Shown: in pieces, positions 28,872 to 37,524 of the stretch
How positions within the stretch are numbered: the first letter of the stretch is position 1
How the letters are laid out: the number at the start of each line of letters is the position of its first letter
Origin: Erythrobacter sp. SDW2
GTDB lineage: Bacteria; Pseudomonadota; Alphaproteobacteria; Sphingomonadales; Sphingomonadaceae
Assembly (NCBI RefSeq): GCF_021431965.1
Contig: NZ_CP090370.1
Coordinates: 2,604,001-2,668,000 of the forward strand
DNA: 64,000 nucleotides
Direction of reading: 5' to 3'
Translations under genes and position numbers: made by a program
The notes under the pieces: model-generated
Told to the model about the DNA's origin: nothing
The model's input: the letters and a program-made list of their open reading frames with translations, nothing else
The model's database searches: none

Positions 28872-30137
28872 TCACTTGTGGCCCGGTATGATCCGGCGGG
28901 CCGCGATATAGGCCCCCCCTTCGCGGATCACCACGCCCAAGGCAACAGAGATTGCCGTCCCCAGCATACCGTATTGCGGCACCAGCAGAAGGATGCACAG
29001 CACCGAGCTGAGCAGGCTGGCGATAGTCAACTGGCGGAAGATATCCTCGCGGTGGGCCATGGTCAGCATGATCCCTGAAGTCGCCGTATAGAGATTGAGC
29101 AACAGCGAGGATGCCATGATGGCCAAGGGTACCAACCCGGCCCGGAACTCCTCGCCAAGGAAACCGAGGATTGGCTGGCCCAGAGCCACCATCGCCACTG
29201 TGCCTGCACCGCCCATGAGGAGCAGGAACTGGCGGTCGGCCCGATATCGCTCCCATACCGCATGATATTCCTCGCGCGCCAGCATTTGTGCGTAGAGCGG
29301 GCTGACCGAGAAGGCGAAGGCGGAATAGACCAGCTGGAACGGCAGCAACAGCTGCACACAGACCCGGAACACCCCCATCGAAGCAGCATCGGTCCACAGG
29401 CCCAGCGCAGCGATTTCCGCCCAGTTTGTGAAGGCGATGATGAGCCCGGCAAGGCCCATGCTGTAGGCATCCGGAGCGCGCGACTGGAACGCCTCGGGCT
29501 CGCTAGCCGGCCACTGGCGCACGACCCGCCACAGCAAGGCAGCACCAAACAAGGCTGCCAGCGCGAGCGAGGCCATATAGGCATCGCCCAGCGGTTCGAA
29601 CTCCCGTGCCCAGCCCTCGCCCCAAAGCAGCACGAACAGGGCGAGCAATATCGCTGGTTGCAGCGTCAGCACGCCTTGCGCCATCCGCATATGCATCGCT
29701 CCGCGCAGGGCGGCGGCGGTCATTCGCAGCAGCGCGAAGGCCAGCACCGCCAATGGCAGGAACCATCCCGGCATGGGCGGAAAAGCGATTCCTTCCAGAT
29801 GGGGGCTTGCCAGCGCAGCGATGACCCCGGCAATGATAACACCCAGGGCAACCCGGCCACCATAATGCCGCAAAGCAGCGCGCGCCTGCCCGATCCGCTG
29901 CTGCGCCAGCTCGCCCGAGACAGCCCGCGTCAGGGCCTGATCATAGCCGAAAATCGCGGCGATCCCGGCGAACAGCACGGTCTGGCTGACGGCGGCGTAG
30001 TGGCCTGCCATGGTCGCCCCGAGCCCGCGCGCCAGCACCAGAATCGCCAGCATGGCAAAGCCCGCGCCGACCAGTTGCAGCGCCATGGCCTGCCGCTCCG
30101 GCGGCGCCAGCAACGCCGACAGGCGGCCTAGGCCCAC
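28872..30137 (-). CDS. Polysaccharide flippase-like membrane protein (MOP superfamily)
   Basis: About 421 residues with some 12 hydrophobic segments and the layout of Wzx/RfbX-type oligosaccharide flippases. Examples are [30 protein letters not shown] near the start and [24 protein letters not shown] at the end. The start is unsure. The GTG at 30137, 5 bases after GGAG and overlapping the gatA stop, fits best; a GTG at 30140 and a TTG at 30164 are possible. It would move lipid-linked glycans across the inner membrane, but no glycosyltransferase cluster is adjacent. Its place between gatA and gatB, coupled to gatA, is odd. Confidence 0.8.
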   Translation of the reverse strand: MGLGRLSALLAPPERQAMALQLVGAGFAMLAILVLARGLGATMAGHYAAVSQTVLFAGIAAIFGYDQALTRAVSGELAQQRIGQARAALRHYGGRVALGVIIAGVIAALASPHLEGIAFPPMPGWFLPLAVLAFALLRMTAAALRGAMHMRMAQGVLTLQPAILLALFVLLWGEGWAREFEPLGDAYMASLALAALFGAALLWRVVRQWPASEPEAFQSRAPDAYSMGLAGLIIAFTNWAEIAALGLWTDAASMGVFRVCVQLLLPFQLVYSAFAFSVSPLYAQMLAREEYHAVWERYRADRQFLLLMGGAGTVAMVALGQPILGFLGEEFRAGLVPLAIMASSLLLNLYTATSGIMLTMAHREDIFRQLTIASLLSSVLCILLLVPQYGMLGTAISVALGVVIREGGAYIAARRIIPGHK

Positions 30138-31612
30138 CACTTCTCCGGCCTCGCGCTGAAGCAATTGCGCTGTTCAATAGCGAGACCGGCGTTGAGCACG
30201 CCCTGCTCGTCGAACGGCTTGCCGACCAGTTGCAGACCCAGCGGCAGGCCGTCGCGGTTGAGACCGGCGGGTACGCTCATCGCGGGCAGGCCGGCGAGCG
30301 ACGCCGGAACGGCGAAGACGTCGTTCAAATACATCGCCAGCGGATCGGCCTGCATCTCGCCCAGCGCAAACGCGGCGTTGGGCGTGGTCGGGGCGAGGAT
30401 CAGGTCGCATTCGGCCCAGGCGCGCTCGAAATCGCGGGCCACCAGCGCGCGGACTTTCTGCGCCTGGTTGTAATAAGCGTCATAGAACCCTGCGCTCAGC
30501 ACATAGGTGCCGATCAGGATCCGGCGCTTGACCTCGTCGCCAAAGCCCTCGGCGCGGGTGGCGGCATACATGTCCTGCAAGCCCGCCCCCTCGGGCAGAT
30601 CGCGCAGGCCGTAGCGCACCCCGTCATAGCGGGCGAGGTTCGACGAAGCCTCCGCCGGGGCGATAATATAGTAAGCAGGCAGCGCGTATTTGGTGTGCGG
30701 CAGGCTGATATCGACGATCTCGGCCCCGGCGTCCTTGAGCCAGCGGGCGCCATTGTCCCAGCTGTCGAGGATGTCCTGCGGCGTGCCTTCCATGCGGTAC
30801 TCGCGCGGAATGCCGATTTTCTTGCCGCGCAGATCGGCGGAAAGGTTCGCTTCCCATTCGGGCACCGGCAAGTCGAGGCTGGTCGCGTCCTTGGGATCGA
30901 ACCCGGCCATCGCTTCCAGCATGATCGCGCAGTCCTGGACGCTGCGCGCCATCGGCCCGGCCTGGTCGAGGCTGCTGGCGAAGGCGACCACGCCCCAGCG
31001 GCTGCAGCGGCCATAGGTCGGCTTGATCCCGGTGGTGCCGGTGATCGCGGCGGGCTGGCGGATCGAGCCGCCGGTATCGGTTCCGGTCGCCGCCGGACAC
31101 AGGCGCGCGGCGATGGCAGCGCTGGAGCCGCCGGAAGAACCGCCCGGCGTGAGCGGCGCGTTGCTGCCCGGCTTCTTCCACGGGCTCAGCACATTGCCGA
31201 AATGGCTCGTCTCGTTGGACGAACCCATGGCAAACTGGTCCATGTTGAGCTTGCCCAGCATCCCCGCCCCGGCGCGCCACAGATTGGCGCTGACGGTCGA
31301 TTCATACTGCGGGACGAAGCCTTCGAGGATATGGCTGGCGGCGGTGGTCTGGACGCCTTCGGTGGCGAACAGGTCCTTCATCCCGATGGGCACGCCCGCC
31401 ATCTTGCCCAGTGGCTCGCCCCTGGCGCGCGCGGCATCGACCGCATCGGCGGCGGCGAGTGCCTTTTCCGGCGTGGTGACGATGAAGGCGTTGAGCTGGC
31501 TCCCAGCAGCGACCTGCGCATTGAACGCTTCCGCCACTTCGCGCGCGGTGAAGGTGCCTGCGGCAACCCCATCGCGGATCTCGGCCACGCCGAGTTCGGT
31601 AAGGTCAGTCAT
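30128..31612 (-). CDS. gatA: Asp-tRNA(Asn)/Glu-tRNA(Gln) amidotransferase subunit A
   Basis: A 494-residue GatA, the glutaminase subunit of the amidase signature family. The Ser-cisSer-Lys triad is visible as K79 in IGMKDLF, the serines of GGSSGGSS at 157-164, and S183 in TGGSIRQPA. It frees ammonia from glutamine for transfer to Glu-tRNA(Gln) or Asp-tRNA(Asn). The ATG is at 31612. It lies downstream of gatC, from which it is separated by a 78-bp inverted repeat, and its stop overlaps the start of the flippase gene. Length and motifs are normal. Confidence 0.97.
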   Translation of the reverse strand: MTDLTELGVAEIRDGVAAGTFTAREVAEAFNAQVAAGSQLNAFIVTTPEKALAAADAVDAARARGEPLGKMAGVPIGMKDLFATEGVQTTAASHILEGFVPQYESTVSANLWRAGAGMLGKLNMDQFAMGSSNETSHFGNVLSPWKKPGSNAPLTPGGSSGGSSAAIAARLCPAATGTDTGGSIRQPAAITGTTGIKPTYGRCSRWGVVAFASSLDQAGPMARSVQDCAIMLEAMAGFDPKDATSLDLPVPEWEANLSADLRGKKIGIPREYRMEGTPQDILDSWDNGARWLKDAGAEIVDISLPHTKYALPAYYIIAPAEASSNLARYDGVRYGLRDLPEGAGLQDMYAATRAEGFGDEVKRRILIGTYVLSAGFYDAYYNQAQKVRALVARDFERAWAECDLILAPTTPNAAFALGEMQADPLAMYLNDVFAVPASLAGLPAMSVPAGLNRDGLPLGLQLVGKPFDEQGVLNAGLAIEQRNCFSARPEKWWA

Positions 31613-31622
31613 AACAAATGTC

Positions 31623-31700
31623 CGTCATCCCAGCGAAAGCTGGGATCGCTATCGGTTTCGTGCTGTGTCGAGATAGATCCCAGCTTTCGCTGGGATGACG
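31623..31700. repeat. Perfect 25-bp inverted repeat (REP-like) between gatC and gatA
   Basis: The arms CGTCATCCCAGCGAAAGCTG...GATC (31623-31647) and its exact complement (31676-31700) flank a 28-base spacer. Each arm itself contains the palindrome CCCAGCGAAAGCTGGG, so the unit is nested. Elements of this kind are dispersed in sphingomonad intergenic DNA, to my knowledge. It lies in the mRNA between gatC and gatA and could form a strong cruciform or hairpin affecting relative expression. Confidence 0.9.
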
Positions 31701-31714
31701 CGTATGCCCGCACA

Positions 31715-32017
31715 TCACTCGATCACCTTGGGCACGCCGAAGAAGCCGTGCTCGGCGGCCGGCGCATTGGCCAGCACCTTGTCGCGCACTCCGCCGCCGG
31801 TCAGCGGGTCGGCATCGACCACATCGTCGCGCAGCCGCAGCGTGTTGGGGATGACCGCGGTCATCGGCTCGACTTCGCTGGTGTCGACCTCGCCGAGCTG
31901 CTCGACGAAGCCGAGGATCTTGTTCAATTCGGGCGCCATCCGCTCCAGCGCGGCGTCATCAAGCTTGATGCGCGCCAGCGAGGCGATCTTGGCCACGGTT
32001 GCCTTGTCGACGGACAT
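31715..32017 (-). CDS. gatC: Asp-tRNA(Asn)/Glu-tRNA(Gln) amidotransferase subunit C
   Basis: A 100-residue GatC, the small subunit that wraps around GatA and stabilises the complex with GatB. The start ATG at 32017 gives [20 protein letters not shown], the standard GatC N-terminus. The middle has [22 protein letters not shown] and the end [10 protein letters not shown]. Upstream in-frame sequence overlaps the FKBP gene and is not used. It is the first gat gene, 25 bp after the FKBP gene stop, so it may be co-transcribed with it. Confidence 0.95.
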   Translation of the reverse strand: MSVDKATVAKIASLARIKLDDAALERMAPELNKILGFVEQLGEVDTSEVEPMTAVIPNTLRLRDDVVDADPLTGGGVRDKVLANAPAAEHGFFGVPKVIE

Positions 32018-32042
32018 GGGGTTTCTCGTCGCTAGAGGGTTG

Positions 32043-32618
32043 TCAGTTCGAAGGGGCTGCGGGTTCCTCGGCGGGCTGGTCGCCACCTTGCGCAGCCTGG
32101 GCCGCCTGCATGGCCTTTTCCAGCGCCGCCATCTTGGCGTCGGCATCGGCGCGGCTCATGAAATCGACCATCTCGACTTCGAACACCAGATCCGAATTGG
32201 CCGGGATCGCCGGGCTGGGCGAGGTTTCGCCATAGGCCAGCGCGGCCGGAATCTCGAGCTTGTACTTGCCGCCCTTTTCCATCTGCTGCAGACCCTGGAA
32301 GAAGCCTTCGATCTGCTGGCCCGGTTCGAGTAGCATCGGCGTACCGTCGGGGAAGATGCCCGGCGGGATCGGCAGCGGGCGCGAACGGTCGAATTCGGTG
32401 CCGTCGGGCAGCTTGCCGACATATTTGATGAAAACCACGTCGCCGATCTTGGGCGTGCCGCCCGTCCCTTCGGTGATAGTGTCGAGATCGATGCCCCTGG
32501 GCACTGCGGCAAAGGCGATACCGGCACCGATCAGTGCAGCGACGATAACGCCCAACCACAGCTTGGTCAGCGAGCCCTTGGCGATGGGCTGGATCGGAAC
32601 GCGGGTTACTTCGGTCAT
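32043..32618 (-). CDS. FKBP-type peptidyl-prolyl cis-trans isomerase, membrane-anchored
   Basis: A 191-residue protein. An N-terminal transmembrane anchor ([19 protein letters not shown], about residues 23-41) is followed by an FKBP domain. Hallmarks are [50 protein letters not shown] and [11 protein letters not shown]. It should fold proline-containing proteins on the periplasmic side. A charged Ala-rich tail ([21 protein letters not shown]) ends the protein. The ATG at 32618 has AGGA six bases upstream. It lies just before gatC on the same strand, and a terminator separates it from rpsU. Confidence 0.93.
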   Translation of the reverse strand: MTEVTRVPIQPIAKGSLTKLWLGVIVAALIGAGIAFAAVPRGIDLDTITEGTGGTPKIGDVVFIKYVGKLPDGTEFDRSRPLPIPPGIFPDGTPMLLEPGQQIEGFFQGLQQMEKGGKYKLEIPAALAYGETSPSPAIPANSDLVFEVEMVDFMSRADADAKMAALEKAMQAAQAAQGGDQPAEEPAAPSN

Positions 32619-32656
32619 GGTTTATCCTGACTAATGCGCCAATCGCCGTAAAAGCG

Positions 32657-32689
32657 AAGGGCGCGGAAGATGTCTCTCCCGCGCCCTTT
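32657..32689 (-). terminator. Hairpin terminator downstream of rpsU
   Basis: A stem AAGGGCGCGG / CCGCGCCCTTT with a 12-base loop lies 55 bp past the rpsU stop. The U-run on the minus transcript is short, so termination may be partial. No other structure is visible between rpsU and the FKBP gene. Confidence 0.6.
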
Positions 32690-32743
32690 GGCGTAAGCCC
32701 GCCGCCACTTCAAGCGGGGCGAAGCAAAGAAATGCGATACAGC

Positions 32744-32950
32744 TTACTTGATGCCGTCGCGTTCCATCCGCTTGCGCTCCATCTTGCGGGCGCGGCGGAC
32801 GGCAGCGGCCTTTTCACGGGCACGCTTCTCGCTCGGCTTTTCGAAGTGGCGACGCAGCTTCATTTCGCGATACACCCCCTCGCGCTGCAGCTTCTTCTTG
32901 AGCGCGCGGAGAGCCTGGTCGACATTGTTATCGCGAACCATGATTTGCAT
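32744..32950 (-). CDS. rpsU: 30S ribosomal protein S21
   Basis: A 68-residue S21 with the standard alphaproteobacterial sequence: [40 protein letters not shown] and a basic tail [15 protein letters not shown]. It binds the 30S platform near the 16S 3' end and helps initiation. The ATG at 32950 matches the family N-terminus; an in-frame GTG at 32962 next to GAGG is an alternative giving four extra residues. It is a single-gene unit ending at a hairpin terminator. Confidence 0.96.
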   Translation of the reverse strand: MQIMVRDNNVDQALRALKKKLQREGVYREMKLRRHFEKPSEKRAREKAAAVRRARKMERKRMERDGIK

Positions 32951-33187
32951 AAAACTCGTCACCTCGTGTCAATGGGGAGAGCCCGCGCCTGATGGCGGGA
33001 TACACCGCAAATTTCCAATTAGAATCACGCCGAATCCGCCAAGCGGTCGGCCACTACGAGCGCGCCCCTACACAAATCGCCCTGTCAAGGCAAGCGCACG
33101 GATGTGGCTTTGCGGCAACGCGCCATTCGGGCGAGACGGAAAACTTGCCGCTTGGCGAGCATGGGGCGCAGCGTCTAAGGCCACCCG

Positions 33188-33598
33188 GTGAGCACGATCC
33201 CCCCTCTCTATGCCAGCCTCAACGTCGCCCTCGGCGGCGCGATCGGGGCTGTCCTTCGCTATCAGACCGGCCGCTGGATGACGGGCTGGATGGGCGCGCA
33301 GGCAATGACGATCTTCCCCTGGGCGACGCTGGCGGTCAATGCCGCGGGTAGCCTGCTGATGGGATTGCTGGCCGGCTGGTTGGTCAAGACCTCGCCGGCA
33401 GGCAGCGAGCAGATGCGACTGCTGATCGGCACGGGCATCCTCGGTGGGTTCACCACCTTCAGCGCCTTCAGTCTCGAACTGGCCATGCTGATCGAGCGGG
33501 GACAGTTCGCGATTGCCGGGCTCTACGCGATACTATCGGTCTCGCTCGGCGTGACCGGGCTCATATTCGGCCTCACGGTGTGGCGGATGGTCGGATGA
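33188..33598 (+). CDS. crcB: Fluoride-specific channel Fluc/CrcB
   Basis: A 136-residue membrane protein with four helices. The family landmarks are GGAIGAVLRYQTGRW, WATLAVNAAGSLLMG (pore asparagine) and GGFTTFSAFSLE. It forms an antiparallel dimer that expels cytosolic fluoride. The start is a GTG at 33188. No fluoride riboswitch is recognisable in the 237 bp upstream. Its stop lies in an ATGA overlap with the pseudouridine synthase gene, opening a six-gene coupled run. Confidence 0.95.
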   Translation: MSTIPPLYASLNVALGGAIGAVLRYQTGRWMTGWMGAQAMTIFPWATLAVNAAGSLLMGLLAGWLVKTSPAGSEQMRLLIGTGILGGFTTFSAFSLELAMLIERGQFAIAGLYAILSVSLGVTGLIFGLTVWRMVG

Positions 33599-34773
33599 CC
33601 AGCGCGAGCCCTGATACCGTTCGCCAGTTCACTGTCGGCGAGGACGACGCCGGCGTGCGCGTAGACCGATGGTTCAAGCGCCACCTGCCGCAGATCGGCT
33701 TCGGTACCGTCAGTCGCTGGGCCCGCACGGGCCAGTTGCGGGTCGACGGCAAGCGCGTGCGGCCCGAGGACCGGCTCGAACCGGGCCAGGTGCTGCGCAT
33801 CCCGCCGGGCGGCGAGGATGCCGAGCGCAAGGCTGGCCCTGCCCGCCGCGCACTGACTGCCGAACAAGTGGCCGAAGCCCGCGCCATGGTCATCAAGCAG
33901 ACCAAGAGCGCCATCGTCCTCAACAAGCCGCCCGGCCTCGCGACGCAGGGCGGGACCAAGACCAACCGCCATGTCGACGGGCTGCTCGATGCCTTTGTGG
34001 AAGGCGACGAGCCGCGCCCGCGCCTCGTCCACCGGCTCGACAAGGACACTTCCGGCGTCCTGCTGGTCGCCCGCACCCCGGGCAGCGCGGCGTCCTATTC
34101 CAAGCGTTTCTCTGGCCGCTCGGCCAAGAAAGTCTACTGGGCGCTGGTCGTGGGCGTGCCCGAAGTCCACGAAGGCGAGATCGACGCCCCGCTCGCCAAG
34201 CAGCCCGGCACCGGCGGCGAGAAGATGCATGTCGATCACGAGAACGGCCAGCCGGCCAAGACCCGCTACCGCGTGGTCGAACGCGCCGGCAACCGGGCTG
34301 CCTGGGTCGAACTGGAGCCGATGACCGGCCGCACCCACCAACTGCGCGTGCATATGGCCGCGATGGGCAATCCCATCGTCGGCGACGGCAAGTATGGCGG
34401 GCAGGACGCGTTCCTGACCGGCAGCATCAGCCGCAAGATGCATCTCCACGCCCGCCGCCTGCTGATTGCCCAGCCGGAGGGCGGAAAACTCGACGTCACC
34501 GCCGAACTGCCGACGCATTTCGCCGAATCGATGGAGCAGCTCGGCTTCGATCCGTCGCTGAGCAAGGCCAGGCCGCTGCGCGAGGATGTGACCGAGCGTA
34601 CCCCGGCCGAAAAGAAACTCGCCGCCAAGCGCCACTTCAAGCAGGCCCGCAAGGAAGCCCGCGCCCCGCGGCGTTCCCGCGGCGGCGATGCACCGAAGCA
34701 GAAGCTCGGCAAAAAGAGCGTCGGCAAACCCTCTGTCGCGAAGAAGGGCGGGAAGCCGAAGGGCAAGCGCTGA
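33595..34773 (+). CDS. RluA-family 23S rRNA pseudouridine synthase (RluC-like)
   Basis: 392 residues from the ATG at 33595 in the ATGA overlap with crcB. An N-terminal S4 RNA-binding domain (VRVDRWFKRHLPQIGFGTVSRW) is followed by the catalytic domain with D149 in HRLDKDTSG and RTHQLRVHMA. It isomerises uridines in 23S rRNA. The C-terminal 60 residues are a Lys/Arg-rich low-complexity tail (GKKSVGKPSVAKKGGKPKGKR), probably extra RNA contact. The RluC-type site specificity (955/2504/2580) is inferred. A second family member lies at 63221. Confidence 0.9.
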   Translation: MTSASPDTVRQFTVGEDDAGVRVDRWFKRHLPQIGFGTVSRWARTGQLRVDGKRVRPEDRLEPGQVLRIPPGGEDAERKAGPARRALTAEQVAEARAMVIKQTKSAIVLNKPPGLATQGGTKTNRHVDGLLDAFVEGDEPRPRLVHRLDKDTSGVLLVARTPGSAASYSKRFSGRSAKKVYWALVVGVPEVHEGEIDAPLAKQPGTGGEKMHVDHENGQPAKTRYRVVERAGNRAAWVELEPMTGRTHQLRVHMAAMGNPIVGDGKYGGQDAFLTGSISRKMHLHARRLLIAQPEGGKLDVTAELPTHFAESMEQLGFDPSLSKARPLREDVTERTPAEKKLAAKRHFKQARKEARAPRRSRGGDAPKQKLGKKSVGKPSVAKKGGKPKGKR

Positions 34774-35372
34774 TGCATCCCAACCCGCTGTTCCGGAGCG
34801 ATGACAGGCAATGGCTCGGCGCGCTGATCGACCGGGTCGGCTTCGGCATGGTGTTCCTGACCACGCCTGACGGCCCTCGCGTCGCGCATATGCCGCTGCT
34901 GCGGTGCGGCGAGGACCGGCTGCGCTTCCACCTTGCGCGCAGCAATGCGCTCACCCGCCACCTTGATGGCGCCAAGGCGCTGGTGGTGGTCAACGGACCC
35001 GACGGATACATCAGCCCGCGCTGGTACGATGACCGCGCCACCGTACCGACATGGGATTACGTTGCGCTGGAGCTGGAAGGCCGGATCCGTCAGCTCGCCT
35101 ATGATGAGCTGGAAGGACTGCTCTACCGTTCGATCGAGGAGAACGAGAATCGCCTCGATGGCGAACCATGGACCGCCGATGAGACGCCGCAGCAGTTGTG
35201 GGACAAGCTTGCTGGCGCCATCACAGGCTTTGAACTGGCGATCGAACAATGGCGCCCGACGCTCAAGCTGTCGCAGAAGAAGACCGTGCCGGAACGCGAG
35301 CGGATCGCCGCACAGTTGGCCGCAAACGGCAATGAGCCGCTTGCTGCCATGATGCGCGAGGTCCGGTCATGA
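34773..35372 (+). CDS. PaiB-like FMN-binding protein
   Basis: 199 residues of the FMN-binding negative transcriptional regulator (PaiB) family. Landmarks are HPNPLFRSDDR at the start, HMPLL, ARSNALTRHL, PDGYISPRWYDD and TWDYVALELEG. These form the split-barrel flavin fold. Bacillus PaiB is linked to protease and sporulation control; in proteobacteria the role is unclear and it may be a flavin enzyme rather than a regulator. The ATG overlaps the preceding stop by one base (TGATG), and the next gene starts in an ATGA overlap. Confidence 0.88.
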   Translation: MHPNPLFRSDDRQWLGALIDRVGFGMVFLTTPDGPRVAHMPLLRCGEDRLRFHLARSNALTRHLDGAKALVVVNGPDGYISPRWYDDRATVPTWDYVALELEGRIRQLAYDELEGLLYRSIEENENRLDGEPWTADETPQQLWDKLAGAITGFELAIEQWRPTLKLSQKKTVPERERIAAQLAANGNEPLAAMMREVRS

Positions 35373-36019
35373 AGCTGGCGGTATTCGATTGCGACGGCAC
35401 GCTGGTCGACGGGCAGGCCCCGGTGTGTGATGCGATGGAGGCGGCCTTTGCCGCCGCGGGGCTCCCCGCTCCGGACCGGCACGATGTGCGCCATATTGTC
35501 GGGCTCAGCCTGCCGGTGGCCATCCGCCAGCTGGCCTTCGATGCCAGCGATGAGCAAGTCGCGCATGCGGTCGAAGCCTACAAGACCGGCTTTCGTACCG
35601 CACGCGAGCAAGGCATGGTGGCAGAACCCCTGTTCGACGGGATCGTGCCGTTGCTCGACCGGTTGCAGGGGGCCGGCTGGGCCCTTGCCGTAGCAACGGG
35701 CAAGTCCAATCGCGGGCTCAACCTGTGCCTGACCGAACATGGCCTGATCGACCGTTTCGCAAGCCTGCAAGGCGCGGATTTCCATCCGTCGAAGCCGCAT
35801 CCCGCGATGTTGCAGATCGCGATGCAGGAGGCTCTCGCCGAACCTGCGCACACGGTCATGATCGGCGACACGGTCTATGACATCGAGATGGGTATTGCCG
35901 CGGGCACCCGCGCCATCGGCGTTGCCTGGGGCTATCACCCGGTCGAGGCGCTGCTGGATGCCGGGGCCGAAGCGGTGGCGCAAACACCGGAAGAATTGGG
36001 AGACATGCTCGATGGATGA
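35369..36019 (+). CDS. HAD-superfamily phosphatase (phosphoglycolate phosphatase-like)
   Basis: 216 residues of HAD subfamily IA. Motif I is FDCDGTLVDG with nucleophile D7 and acid D9. The helical cap covers about residues 15-85. Motif II is AVATGKSNRG, motif III has K in HPSKPHPAM, and motif IV is MIGDTVYDIEMG. Such enzymes hydrolyse small phosphomonoesters, often 2-phosphoglycolate, but the substrate is not defined here. It is coupled to both neighbours. The small membrane protein gene starts inside its 3' end (8-base overlap). Confidence 0.9.
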   Translation: MKLAVFDCDGTLVDGQAPVCDAMEAAFAAAGLPAPDRHDVRHIVGLSLPVAIRQLAFDASDEQVAHAVEAYKTGFRTAREQGMVAEPLFDGIVPLLDRLQGAGWALAVATGKSNRGLNLCLTEHGLIDRFASLQGADFHPSKPHPAMLQIAMQEALAEPAHTVMIGDTVYDIEMGIAAGTRAIGVAWGYHPVEALLDAGAEAVAQTPEELGDMLDG

Positions 36020-36227
36020 GCGCGAAGCACTCGCCCGCAAACGCTTCTTCATGTTGCAGATGATCCGGCTGAGCGGTGCATTCCTTGCCCTGCTGGGCGC
36101 AATCATCATTTCCGGCCGTCTGATCGATATCCCAGAGCTCGGCTATGTCCTGCTGGTGATCGGCGCGCTCGACCTGTTCCTCGTCCCCAACATGATTTCG
36201 CGCAGCTGGCGCAGCAAGGACCGATGA
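36012..36227 (+). CDS. Small two-helix membrane protein
   Basis: 71 residues, starting at the ATG at 36012 inside the end of the HAD gene. The charged N-terminus DEREALARKRFF is followed by two hydrophobic helices (residues about 16-36 and 42-60) and a basic tail SRSWRSKDR. The basic ends suggest both termini face the cytoplasm. No family name is known to me. Its coupling on both sides (8-base overlap upstream, ATGA with the ATP12 gene downstream) supports a real gene and hints at a link with F1 assembly. Confidence 0.75.
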   Translation: MDEREALARKRFFMLQMIRLSGAFLALLGAIIISGRLIDIPELGYVLLVIGALDLFLVPNMISRSWRSKDR

Positions 36228-36919
36228 AGCGTTTCTGGAAAGAGGTGACTGTCGAGCAGGTAGGCGACGGGTGGCAGGGCGCGCTCGACGGGCGGCGGCT
36301 CAAGACGCAGGGCAATCGCCCGCAGGTCGTGCCAAGCCGCGCCCTGGCCGAACTGCTGGCGGGCGAATGGGCCGCGCAGGGCGAGGACGTCGATCCCGCC
36401 GGCTTCGCCCACCGCGACATGGCCGATTACGCCATCGACATGATTGCCAGCGGCGAGGACGACATCGTCGCCAAGTTGCTCGGCTTCATGGAAACCGACA
36501 CGCTGTGCTACCGCGCCGATCCCGACGAGCCGCTCTATCGCCGCCAACTGGAAGTGTGGGAGCCGTTGGTGACGGCATTCGAAGTGCGCGAAGGCGTCAA
36601 GGTCGAGCGCGCCAGCGGTATCCTGCACCGCCCGCAACCGGCCGGAACGCTCGCCGCTCTCAAGGACAGGCTGGAAACCCTCGATCCGCTGGTGATCGCG
36701 GCGCTGTTCAGCCTGACCTCGCTCAGCGCCTCGCTGATCGTGGGGCTGGCGGCGCTGGAGGATGATGCCGATCCGGAAACGCTATGGAACGCCGCCAATC
36801 TCGAGGAAGACTGGCAGATCGAACTATGGGGCGCGGATGAAGAAGCCATGGCCCTGCGCCAACGCCGGCTCGGTGAGTTCACCCGGACAATGGCGTTTGC
36901 GCGGGCGGCGAGGGGGTGA
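36224..36919 (+). CDS. ATP12-family F1-ATPase assembly chaperone
   Basis: 231 residues matching the ATP12 family: KRFWKEVTVEQVGDGWQGALDGRRLKT at the start, DMADYAIDMIASGEDDIVAKLLGFMETDTLCYRA in the middle, and VIAALFSLTSLSASLIVGLAAL near the end. In mitochondria ATP12 holds the alpha subunit of F1 before assembly. Alphaproteobacteria carry the ancestral form. The ATG at 36224 is in an ATGA overlap with the small membrane protein gene. It is the last gene of the run; no clear terminator follows. Confidence 0.95.
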   Translation: MKRFWKEVTVEQVGDGWQGALDGRRLKTQGNRPQVVPSRALAELLAGEWAAQGEDVDPAGFAHRDMADYAIDMIASGEDDIVAKLLGFMETDTLCYRADPDEPLYRRQLEVWEPLVTAFEVREGVKVERASGILHRPQPAGTLAALKDRLETLDPLVIAALFSLTSLSASLIVGLAALEDDADPETLWNAANLEEDWQIELWGADEEAMALRQRRLGEFTRTMAFARAARG

Positions 36920-37000
36920 GCCCGGGGGCCGGATTTGGGGGAGTCCGGACGCCCATTCGAACGACTGACATGAGGGTGGTTTCCTGCCGTCGGCGAGTAT

Positions 37001-37447
37001 ATGTCCGATGGCATGACCAGCCAAGCCCAACTCCCTGCTTTCGAAGTTGAAACGCTGGGCGAAAGCAGCGGCCATTGTGGTTGTTGTGGAAATGAAAGCC
37101 GCCGTGTCTGGGGTATGGTTCATCATCAAGGCGGCCCCACCGTGGCCGCATACTGGATGCACTGGACAGCCGGGCATCTTAGCGAACCGGGAGCCAATCT
37201 CGACCTTGTTATCGGTAAATGGGGCGATGGCACGGATGCACACGACCGGGTCGGCGTCGCATTGGTGCATCGCCAACTGGAAGACGGCACTCCCTCCTTC
37301 ATGGTCGTCGATGCGGACGACAGGTTCAGCAATGTAGATTTGGCTTCCACAGCCTTGAAGCGACGCGATGTGATAAACACGCATTTAGCCGAGCAGGTGT
37401 TTTCAGTCGTGGACGCGATCTACCTGCAAGGCAGCCGCTTCTTTTGA
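37001..37447 (+). CDS. Hypothetical protein with an N-terminal HCGCC motif
   Basis: 148 residues, no signal peptide. The N-terminal third has GHCGCCGNESRRVWGMVHHQGG, a cysteine/histidine cluster that could hold a metal. WMHWTAGHLSEPGANLDLVIGKWGDGT and a beta-rich C-terminal half follow. I recall similar unannotated proteins in actinobacteria and rhizobia, without a known role. The ATG at 37001 has no strong ribosome binding site. The gene stands alone between ATP12 and the convergent lipoprotein gene. The HCGCC cluster is the only functional hint. Confidence 0.68.
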   Translation: MSDGMTSQAQLPAFEVETLGESSGHCGCCGNESRRVWGMVHHQGGPTVAAYWMHWTAGHLSEPGANLDLVIGKWGDGTDAHDRVGVALVHRQLEDGTPSFMVVDADDRFSNVDLASTALKRRDVINTHLAEQVFSVVDAIYLQGSRFF

Positions 37448-37524
37448 GTTGGCCCATGTCCGGAGTGGGGTCGTTTGCGGACCAACCGCATTGCCCAACC
37501 GACACCGGACATTCCGCTCCCCGC

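Noticed and set aside
32951-33187. Possible fluoride riboswitch ahead of crcB
   Set aside because: I looked for the GG-GATGG core and the pseudoknot partner and found neither.
37448-37524. Inverted ATGTCCGG...CCGGACAT in the gap between convergent genes
   Set aside because: The stem is only 8 bp with a loop of about 40 bases and no T-run, so a terminator call is not justified.
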